Below, piece by piece: positions 58,164 to 64,000 of a stretch of DNA of 64,000 nucleotides (the stretch's first letter is position 1; each line of letters opens with the position of its first letter). The stretch covers positions 45,227 through 109,226 of the forward strand of contig NZ_JAJFNK010000016.1 in the NCBI RefSeq assembly GCF_021739485.1, given 5' to 3'. The position numbers and the translations under genes are program-made. The notes below the pieces were generated by a model. It was not told the origin of the DNA, ran no database searches, and was given only the letters and a program-made list of their open reading frames with translations. Source of the stretch: Alicyclobacillus tolerans. Its GTDB lineage: Bacteria > Bacillota > Bacilli > Alicyclobacillales > Alicyclobacillaceae.

Positions 58164-59456
58164 TTACTTCGCTACGTTGCTATTTGTAGCCAGCGTACCT
58201 TTGTGTTGATTTACCTTGACCGTCAAAATCGTAAAGCCTGCAATGAAGAGCACGATGGTCAAGAAGATGATACCGGAGTACATGCTTCCTCCTGTACTCT
58301 GGATCAGAAAACCAACGATGAACGGTCCAAAAAATCCGCCGAGATTTCCGAGGCCGTTAATCAGGCCCATTGCGCCGCCCAGCGTCTGTTCAGGAAGAAT
58401 GAGGGGAGGAATCGCCCAGAACACACCGTTGTATGCAAACATAAACCCTTCTGCAAGGATAACGAAAATCATAGCCCACACTGCGTGGTGTGAACCAAAG
58501 AGCGTCGAAATAAACAGGGTGATAGCCCCCAAGAACGTAACGACGGCAACGTGCTTTTTCCGTTCGCCGGTCTTATCGGAGTGGTTCGAGTTGATGTACA
58601 AACCAATCAGGGCAGCTACCCAAGGCAGAGCCGACAAAAACCCAGTTCCGACATTGCCGCTGTGGGAAATGCTCTTCACCAAGGTCGGGAGCCACAAACT
58701 AAAGCCATAAAAGCCAATTTGCATCAGGAAGTAGTACAATACCAAAATCCATACGCGTCCATCGGAAAATGCCGCTTTGTAGTTGGTTTCACTGCTTCCA
58801 ATGGCTTCTCTGTCTTTTTCCAAAGCCGACAGGATGTAGTTCCGTTCTGCATCGGAAACCCACTTCGCTTTTGCCGGTTCGTCGTCCATCAAAAACCACC
58901 AAAGGATTGCCCAAACCCATGGGAAAGCGCCTTCAATAAAGAACAAGTAACGCCAGCTTGACACGTGTAAAATCCAGCCAGACAGTGGCGACATGATGAT
59001 GGATGCGAGAGGAATACACATCATCCAGTACGAATTCGCACGAGCGCGCTCGTTGAGCGGGAACCATTTTGACAATAGGACCAACGTAGCCGGCCAAACG
59101 CCGCCTTCACAAACGCCCAGTATAAATCGAAGAATTAACAATTCCGGCAGGTTTTGAACAAAACCAGTGCAGAATGCTACAATTCCCCAAATAATCAAGG
59201 TCCAAAACACGAATTTCTTGGCACTGTACCGAGCGGCAATGTGCCCGCCGGGAATCTGCAAGAACAGGTACCCGACAAAGAACAGTCCTCCAACCAAACC
59301 GGATACGGTTGCTCCGAATCCGAGTGCCTTTTCCATGCCGGAGAAGGCGAAACTGACGTTGTTCCGGTCGATGAATGCAATCGTATACATCAACAACGCT
59401 ACCGGAATGATGCGCGCCCACCGCTTAGCTGGGATCGCTGCTGTGGCTGTAGACAT
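58164..59456 (-). CDS. MFS transporter, ACS family (organic acid/sugar acid type)
   Basis: A 430-residue transporter with 12 predicted membrane helices, started at ATG 59456 behind AAGGGGTG. TM1 has YTIAFIDRNNVSFAFSGM, TM2 LQIPGGHIAARYSAKKFVFW (MFS motif A variant), and TM4 RFILGVCEGGVWPATLVLLSKWFPLNERARANSYW is typical of the anion:cation symporter family (tartrate, phthalate, galactonate and glucarate porters). It is related to, but clearly different from, the transporter at the window start. It stands alone; the CoA-transferase 850 bases away is the only nearby catabolic gene. Substrate unknown. Confidence 0.88.
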   Translation of the reverse strand: MSTATAAIPAKRWARIIPVALLMYTIAFIDRNNVSFAFSGMEKALGFGATVSGLVGGLFFVGYLFLQIPGGHIAARYSAKKFVFWTLIIWGIVAFCTGFVQNLPELLILRFILGVCEGGVWPATLVLLSKWFPLNERARANSYWMMCIPLASIIMSPLSGWILHVSSWRYLFFIEGAFPWVWAILWWFLMDDEPAKAKWVSDAERNYILSALEKDREAIGSSETNYKAAFSDGRVWILVLYYFLMQIGFYGFSLWLPTLVKSISHSGNVGTGFLSALPWVAALIGLYINSNHSDKTGERKKHVAVVTFLGAITLFISTLFGSHHAVWAMIFVILAEGFMFAYNGVFWAIPPLILPEQTLGGAMGLINGLGNLGGFFGPFIVGFLIQSTGGSMYSGIIFLTIVLFIAGFTILTVKVNQHKGTLATNSNVAK

Positions 59457-59849
59457 GTACTTCACCCCTTTTAAGTTATTTGAGAACTTCGAATGACTTT
59501 ATCTCAGTACGCGAAGAGTTCTCTGACTAAGATACAAAGCAACACCCATGCCAATTCTCATGAACAGATGAATCTTTGGCGAATTCGGTCATGATTTGAC
59601 GAAATCAAACTGGAATCGTTCTCTTTTGGAACAACGTCCGTTTCATTCGTCTTATTGTGGAACGCAAAGGTCAATCAGAGGGATGGTCGCAGTTTGGCGT
59701 GGGATGACTTGTCGTAGTGTCGTGTCGACAAATAAGGCAAAAATAAGGACAGTCGTCTGGACAAAACAGTTTTTGGGGTGTAAAGACTGGCTTTTCAACG
59801 TCATTATCCGTAAAATGTAGCAAGGCAACTCAGCAAGGAGACTCGATCC
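59457..59849. promoter_or_regulatory. Divergent region with two candidate operators
   Basis: This 393-base gene-free region serves the transporter and the small membrane protein. It contains TGATTT-gacg-AAATCA (59592-59607, perfect 6-bp arms) about 135 bases before the transporter. A second inverted repeat, TTGTCG / CGACAA (59709-59731), is spaced by 11 bases. A short direct repeat AAATAAGG (near 59730-59748) follows. No regulator gene is adjacent, so these are only candidate sites. Confidence 0.4.
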
Positions 59850-60062
59850 ATGGATAACAAAGCCGACAAGTGGCAAATTACTGCGCTGATTTTGGTACTG
59901 GGAATTCCAGTATTGCTGTATACCATCCTCGAACTGCCGAGCATCTTATATGTGGGATACACCAAAAACGTATCTCTCATTCGCGATGTGCAAGTCGGAT
60001 TGACCATCGTCATCGCAGCTGTTCTCGTGTCCCTCGAAATGTGGATTTGGAAAAAAAGGTGA
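59850..60062 (+). CDS. Small two-helix membrane protein
   Basis: A 70-residue protein with ATG 59850 behind AAGGAGACTC. Two hydrophobic helices (ITALILVLGIPVLLYTILEL and VGLTIVIAAVLVSLEMWIW) are joined by a polar loop (YVGYTKNVSLIRDVQ), and the chain ends in KKR. No family recognised. Monocistronic, with its own terminator. Confidence 0.75.
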   Translation: MDNKADKWQITALILVLGIPVLLYTILELPSILYVGYTKNVSLIRDVQVGLTIVIAAVLVSLEMWIWKKR

Positions 60063-60137
60063 TTCTGGACGAACGGGTTTTGTTTCGCAGTAGAAAGACT
60101 CGAAATGACAGGAGAAAGCGGCGGCAGTTGATAAGGG

Positions 60138-60165
60138 AAATGACATGCCCATCGGCATGTCATTT
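60138..60165 (+). terminator. Terminator of the small membrane protein gene
   Basis: AAATGACATGCC (60138-60149) pairs perfectly with GGCATGTCATTT (60154-60165), 4-base loop, then TTGC. It is A/T-symmetrical and could also act on the minus strand. Confidence 0.8.
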
Positions 60166-60300
60166 TGCACCTTTTAAGGACATTTTTGTGGGCACAACCT
60201 CGGTCTTATGGATGCAGTCCGTCGCTTTCCCACGTCCGCTGACACGTTTGCTCCGGCGGCTGGCATGACCTGTTGACAATCCAGTTGCAAAAGCTTTCGC

Positions 60301-61449
60301 CTACCCCCGACCTGTCGTGAACCACTTGCGAAAAACGAGTTCGTTCCAATCGCCAAGCAGAGGCGGCGGACAGACCTCGCCATCCCGACTCATTCCCGGT
60401 GAACCGGGCCACTCAAGTGCTCCCAATGTCGGATGGTTCGCATGCAGCCGCGGCATCTGGCTTTCGGACCACTGTTTCGCGGCGGAAGATACCGGTTCAA
60501 CAATCCCTACGGGCAATTTCGCTTCCGCGAGTTTTTCTCTCCAGTACTCAGCGGTATTCGTCAGCAAATGTTCTTCAATGGCTTGATGCAGTTGCAAGCG
60601 ATTTTCCACACGCTGACTGTTCGTTGCCCATTCGGGGCGTTGAAGCCAGTCTGAAACGCCTAGTAGATGAGCAAGCCTTTCAAATTGTGCGTCATCTACC
60701 GCTCCCAACATGAGCCTTTTGTCTTGGGTCCGAAACACTTCGTACGGAGCAATGCTCGGATGTGCTGTACCGGATGCTTTGTAATCCATACCAGCTTTCA
60801 AATACATGAGCCATGGATGGGTCATCATAAGAGCCGTCGTTTCTTCCAAACTGACTGCCGCGTACCCTCCTTGACCCGTTCTCTCCCTTTGGTAGAGCAA
60901 ACTGTAAATCCAACTCACCGCAAACACACCCGTCATCATGTCAATTGCAGCGACGCCCAGACGAACTGGGTCCCCCCCTTCACCGGGGCCGGTGATCGAC
61001 ATTAAACCGGATTCGGCCTCCATAATCACTTCAAGTCCAGGGTCGTTGGCACGCGTTGAGTGTTCTGAATAGCCCCGAATCGATACGTAAATAAGCCTTG
61101 GATTGAGTTTGCACAAGTCTCTATAGGCGAGTCCATGTTTCTCCAACGACCCAGGACGAATGTTCTCCACAATGACGTCTGCAGTACACGCCAGGTCCCG
61201 CAGTCTATTCAAATCTTCAGTCTTTTTGAGATCGAGTTCTACACTGTGTTTGCCTCGATTGAAAGCAGCAAAATAAATGCTTTCATCTTCGATGAAAGGA
61301 GGCCCCCAATGTCTGGTTGGATCGCCCGATTTCGGTCGTTCCACTTTCACCACTTCAGCACCGGCGTCTGCAAGCAACATCGTGGCAAAGGGTCCCGACA
61401 AAATCTGTGTAAAATCCAGTACTCGGATCCCCTCAAGAAACTTAGGCAA
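60301..61449 (-). CDS. Class III (CaiB/BaiF) CoA-transferase
   Basis: A 382-residue family III acyl-CoA transferase. The catalytic Asp170 is in RLGVAAIDMMTGVF, close to Asp169 of formyl-CoA transferase. The N-terminal VLDFTQILSGPFATMLLADAGAEVVKVERPKSGDPTR is the CoA-binding signature. FNRGKHSVELDLK and VIVENIRPGSLEKHGL also match. TTG 61449 has GGGGAG nine bases upstream. These enzymes move CoA between organic acids such as formate/oxalate, carnitine or succinate/mesaconate. No thioester-using partner is adjacent, so the acid is unknown. Monocistronic by position. Confidence 0.92.
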   Translation of the reverse strand: MPKFLEGIRVLDFTQILSGPFATMLLADAGAEVVKVERPKSGDPTRHWGPPFIEDESIYFAAFNRGKHSVELDLKKTEDLNRLRDLACTADVIVENIRPGSLEKHGLAYRDLCKLNPRLIYVSIRGYSEHSTRANDPGLEVIMEAESGLMSITGPGEGGDPVRLGVAAIDMMTGVFAVSWIYSLLYQRERTGQGGYAAVSLEETTALMMTHPWLMYLKAGMDYKASGTAHPSIAPYEVFRTQDKRLMLGAVDDAQFERLAHLLGVSDWLQRPEWATNSQRVENRLQLHQAIEEHLLTNTAEYWREKLAEAKLPVGIVEPVSSAAKQWSESQMPRLHANHPTLGALEWPGSPGMSRDGEVCPPPLLGDWNELVFRKWFTTGRG

Positions 61450-61692
61450 CTATACTCACTCCCCGCAGCAAGCCATTTAGTCTGATAAATATCATCCATA
61501 TGTCCGGCATTGTCGGCCACCACTGCAAAGTGTGGCTGATTTCTACTTACCAGACCCAACAGATTTTTACAAGGTATTTGTGATTTTTGATAGATTCCCC
61601 GCGTACTTTGAACTGGACTCAGGTCAAGAGAGTCTCGGCATGTCGGGATCAGACATTGGCCGAGACCCCAGCCAAGACCCCCGCGTCGTCCT
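61450..61692. other. Gene-free region
   Basis: About 240 bases upstream of the CoA-transferase and downstream of the secreted propeller-like gene, both on the minus strand. No convincing terminator hairpin with a T-run, promoter or gene was seen. Confidence 0.3.
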
Positions 61693-62676
61693 TTAATACG
61701 CGACAATTTTAAAGGCGTTTTTTTCAATGAGCACAATCCCGCCTTGTACACACTTCGCTTGATTTCCTTTTGGAATCAACCATTTTTGCCCCGTGGACTG
61801 ATTGATGACATAATCTCCATCGATCGAGAAAACACGTCCTTGTCCATCCACAAAGACGTGACTCGGGTCTTGAGGGCTATGGAACTGAACAACCTTTTGC
61901 GTCGTCCCATTGGCGTATCTCTCAATTTCCGTAATGCCACCCTTACTCAGACTTCCAATAAAAATACTGTTGTTCCTTTGAGCCAACAAAGTTGCGTTTC
62001 GCGCTGCAACAGTTGTCCTTCCAGTCACTTCACTCTCAGCCAAAATGGTGTGAGCAGTGCTTTCCACATACACCGTCATGTTTGTTTTCCCCATGGCCGC
62101 ATGTAGAGGTGTGAGCCCGTTCCAAAAGACACTATAAAAATTTCCATTTGTATCAAACCGGTATGCCGCATTGTCCGTTCCGTTTCCAACGACGACGTAT
62201 GTATCGTTCGTATAGGGGCTAAACCCCATCGATTGAACCCGATACCCACTAAACTGATGGATGACATGCTTTTGCCCGCTCGCTAAATCATAGCGATATA
62301 AAGTCAGAATGCTGCCAGAAGTTGTCACCACAAATACACTGCGATTTTCTATCCATTTCACGTAGACGATGGGATTTTTGAAGACAACGGTTCGCGTCGT
62401 TTTTGCAGGCACGCTGGTGACCTTGAGTTCTTTGGCAGATGTGACATACGCCAGGAAATTCCCATCGTTGGCTACCCCCATCAGGGAGGCGTTTTGTAGG
62501 CCTGGGGCCGGGATCGCGTGGAGTGGGTTTAAGGTATTGATGCTTTTTTGAACCGTTCGAACCACAGGTTTCATGGTCACCACTTCATGATGATACATGG
62601 CGCCTTCCGCGGCACTTGTTCCCACGGTTAACAAAACACCCCAGATTGTAATTGCCGTCCATGATGACTTTTTCAT
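61693..62676 (-). CDS. Exported beta-propeller-like protein of unknown function
   Basis: A 327-residue protein started at ATG 62676 behind AAGGAG. An N-terminal signal peptide (KKSSWTAITIWGVLLTVGTSAAEGA) is followed by about six repeating units of 40-45 residues with the rhythm of a beta-propeller: IVYVKWIENRSVFVVTTSGS, LYRYDLASGQKHVIHQFSG, TYVVVGNGTDNAAYRFDTNG, FIGSLSKGGITEIERYANG, VFVDGQGRVFSIDGDYVIN. No catalytic motif seen. Its gene follows the NAGPA-type gene by 15 bases, so the two proteins probably work together at the cell surface (inference). Confidence 0.75.
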   Translation of the reverse strand: MKKSSWTAITIWGVLLTVGTSAAEGAMYHHEVVTMKPVVRTVQKSINTLNPLHAIPAPGLQNASLMGVANDGNFLAYVTSAKELKVTSVPAKTTRTVVFKNPIVYVKWIENRSVFVVTTSGSILTLYRYDLASGQKHVIHQFSGYRVQSMGFSPYTNDTYVVVGNGTDNAAYRFDTNGNFYSVFWNGLTPLHAAMGKTNMTVYVESTAHTILAESEVTGRTTVAARNATLLAQRNNSIFIGSLSKGGITEIERYANGTTQKVVQFHSPQDPSHVFVDGQGRVFSIDGDYVINQSTGQKWLIPKGNQAKCVQGGIVLIEKNAFKIVAY

Positions 62677-62691
62677 TACTTAAGCTCCTTA

Positions 62692-63603
62692 CTATTTCAC
62701 GATGATGGCAGTGGCCACTTTTCTCTCGCCCAGGACATCTGTGGGTTCGTTAATCAGTTTTCCGTTCAAAATCATCGTCGCCGACGATCCGCCATCTAGA
62801 TTTGCCCCGATCACCGCCCCGTTTTGCAACAATACGTTGGCCATGTCTTGCAGACTTGCTCCGACATTGCCCGGACCATTTTCGTAACGCCCGTTGGTCA
62901 CAATCAACAGCACGGTTCCGTTGGCCTTTTGACCGATCACGGTCCGCGGCGCGTAGCCCCATCCGCCATTCCCCTGTACAATGTCTTGTCCATGTTGAAC
63001 CAACACGGGATAAAAGGATAGGGCTTGGGTGACATCCATATTTTTTAATTGGTCGTAGGAGTAGTTTCCAGCAATCATTTGGCCGCTTGCGGTAAATCCA
63101 ATCATGGGCTGCGGACCTAAATGACTGTGGTTGATCAAATTCCCATTGGCGATCACAATGTCATTGGGAAACCCACCGGTCCCTCTCCAGTCATAGGGAT
63201 CCATGAACGATCCTCCATTGATGCCAGCAACCGCATTGTTGTCATTGACGAACTGTGAGACGGTTTCACCGACGCTTCCTTTGTATTTGGTCATGGCCAC
63301 TTGTACGCGGCTTGGGTTACGAATTTCCATGACCGTCGCTGTAAAACCGGGGTATTCTTCGGTTTTGACAAGAATACCGCTTGTATGGGTGTCGTCGCTG
63401 ACCGAAAGTGGAATCGGAGTCTCAAATGCAGTGTCGACGTAATTCTCCCTTGGCGGCAATGTCTTTACGACCGTTTTTGGCGGTGGCGGTTTTGGAAGAA
63501 AGTGATGGATCGCGGTTCCCAGCAGCGTTACATAAACTGCCGAAACCACGAAGATGGGTATGAGGCGCTTTCGGGACTTTTTTCTCCTGTGTCTTTTCTT
63601 CAA
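62692..63603 (-). CDS. Membrane-anchored phosphodiester glycosidase-like (NAGPA domain) protein
   Basis: A 303-residue protein started at TTG 63603 behind AAAGGAG. A very basic head (KKRHRRKKSRKRL) and one hydrophobic helix (IPIFVVSAVYVTLLGTAIHHF) make it a signal-anchored surface protein. After a Pro-rich spacer, residues 80-303 form the NAGPA (phosphodiester alpha-N-acetylglucosaminidase) domain: VAGINGGSFMD, IANGNLINHSHLGPQPMIGFTASGQM, APRTVIGQKANGTVLLIVTNG and AVIGANLDGGSSATMILNG. The family uncaps phosphodiester-linked sugars in animals; bacterial members are thought to act on wall or exopolysaccharide phosphodiesters. First gene of a two-gene operon. Confidence 0.87.
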   Translation of the reverse strand: MKKRHRRKKSRKRLIPIFVVSAVYVTLLGTAIHHFLPKPPPPKTVVKTLPPRENYVDTAFETPIPLSVSDDTHTSGILVKTEEYPGFTATVMEIRNPSRVQVAMTKYKGSVGETVSQFVNDNNAVAGINGGSFMDPYDWRGTGGFPNDIVIANGNLINHSHLGPQPMIGFTASGQMIAGNYSYDQLKNMDVTQALSFYPVLVQHGQDIVQGNGGWGYAPRTVIGQKANGTVLLIVTNGRYENGPGNVGASLQDMANVLLQNGAVIGANLDGGSSATMILNGKLINEPTDVLGERKVATAIIVK

Positions 63604-64000
63604 CGTCTTTCTCCTTTACAACACATCGGAACGATTTCTTTGGTCCATTCTCGTTTGCTTTCCGGTCTTATCTACTTTCCGATTTACTTTACGAGCCTCG
63701 TCATATTGTACATCGATTGTACGCCGAGATCCGCCTGTTCGGGTCTAGCCTCGATTTTTGAAATTTATTTGAGATATGACGGGTATTTTTGAGCGTTAAA
63801 TAAGGGCTTTAGATTCGGCACAAAAAAAGTGCGCCAGTACATGGCGCGAAAAAGAGGCATTTCTGAGGTGTGATACGATCGTATCGTTTAGATCTTAGAC
63901 CTTTCCGAGCATTTACTGGATACCATGAGTTATGCAGTTGTTGGTTGAATTAGGGAATGAGTGATTGCGAACAAAGTTAGAAAAGTGCAAAAAATGACTT
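63604..64000. promoter_or_regulatory. Gene-free region upstream of the NAGPA operon
   Basis: About 400 bases with no supported gene. It is AT-rich near 63640-63800, the likely operon promoter. Two structures stand out. A perfect 14-bp palindrome, GATACGATCGTATC, lies at 63872-63885. A GCGCC / GGCGC hairpin (63831-63847) is followed on the minus strand by ACTTTTTTTG, which looks like a terminator for a gene lying mostly beyond the window edge, though I see no clear coding frame in 63900-64000. Confidence 0.5.

Noticed and set aside
63900..64000. Minus-strand gene end suggested by the terminator-like hairpin at 63831-63847
   Set aside because: The remaining 100 bases show stops in two frames and no recognisable C-terminus; the gene, if any, cannot be supported from this window.

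Overview
The window reads as chromosomal DNA of an aerobic, endospore-forming member of the Bacillota, most likely Alicyclobacillus or a close relative (inference). Supporting signs are AddA/AddB and YhaO/YhaN instead of RecBCD, an ATP-type PEP carboxykinase with CcpN-like operator sites, a hemE-hemH-hemY block of the coproporphyrin-dependent kind, bacilliredoxin, a YheC/YheD spore-coat ATP-grasp protein, a cyclic-di-AMP riboswitch in front of a SleB-type hydrolase, and frequent GTG/TTG starts behind strong GGAGG sites. I see no rRNA, tRNA, insertion sequence, prophage or CRISPR array.

Layout. 1-2.5 kb: an AT-richer block with a truncated organic-acid-type MFS transporter, an SDR dehydrogenase and a divergent YheO-type regulator. 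2.6-5.4 kb: a decayed F420 gamma-glutamyl ligase gene (cofE), a YheC/YheD protein with a repetitive tail, and panD. 5.5-10.5 kb: a glycosyltransferase carrying DUF4214 repeats faces a four-gene operon (epimerase, HddA-like kinase, GmhB, GmhA), which together suggest a glyceromanno-heptose sugar for a surface glycan. 10.9-15.6 kb: queF, a Nol1/Nop2/Sun rRNA methyltransferase, thiolase and 3-hydroxybutyryl-CoA dehydrogenase. 15.9-17.5 kb: a DUF2089-DUF4097-small membrane protein operon. 17.5-21.2 kb: an unassigned three-gene operon (methyltransferase, extended SDR, class V aminotransferase). 21.3-30.4 kb: mostly single genes, including a cyclophilin, an aldo/keto reductase, moeA, pckA, the riboswitch-controlled cell-wall hydrolase, a DUF309 protein and galU.

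30.4-43 kb is a DNA-repair island on the minus strand, transcribed yhaO-yhaN then addB-addA. Both gene pairs overlap. 43.3-52.7 kb holds a NiaP-like transporter, uppP, a DUF2231 protein, dusB, a TM2 protein, a D-Ala-D-Ala carboxypeptidase, a fumarylacetoacetase-family enzyme, a FUSC-like membrane protein, a VOC protein and a bacilliredoxin. 53-56.5 kb is the haem operon. 56.5-64 kb carries small unknowns, a retropepsin-like protease, a second ACS-type MFS transporter, a CaiB-type CoA-transferase, and a two-gene operon for a signal-peptide beta-propeller-like protein and a phosphodiester-glycosidase (NAGPA) protein.

Two themes recur. Surface and envelope functions are prominent: heptose sugar, UppP, GalU, SleB-like hydrolase, carboxypeptidase, DUF4097 and NAGPA. 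Short tandem duplications of 9-16 bp are scattered through leaders, gene ends and protein linkers. All calls come from reading the sequence; no database search was run.
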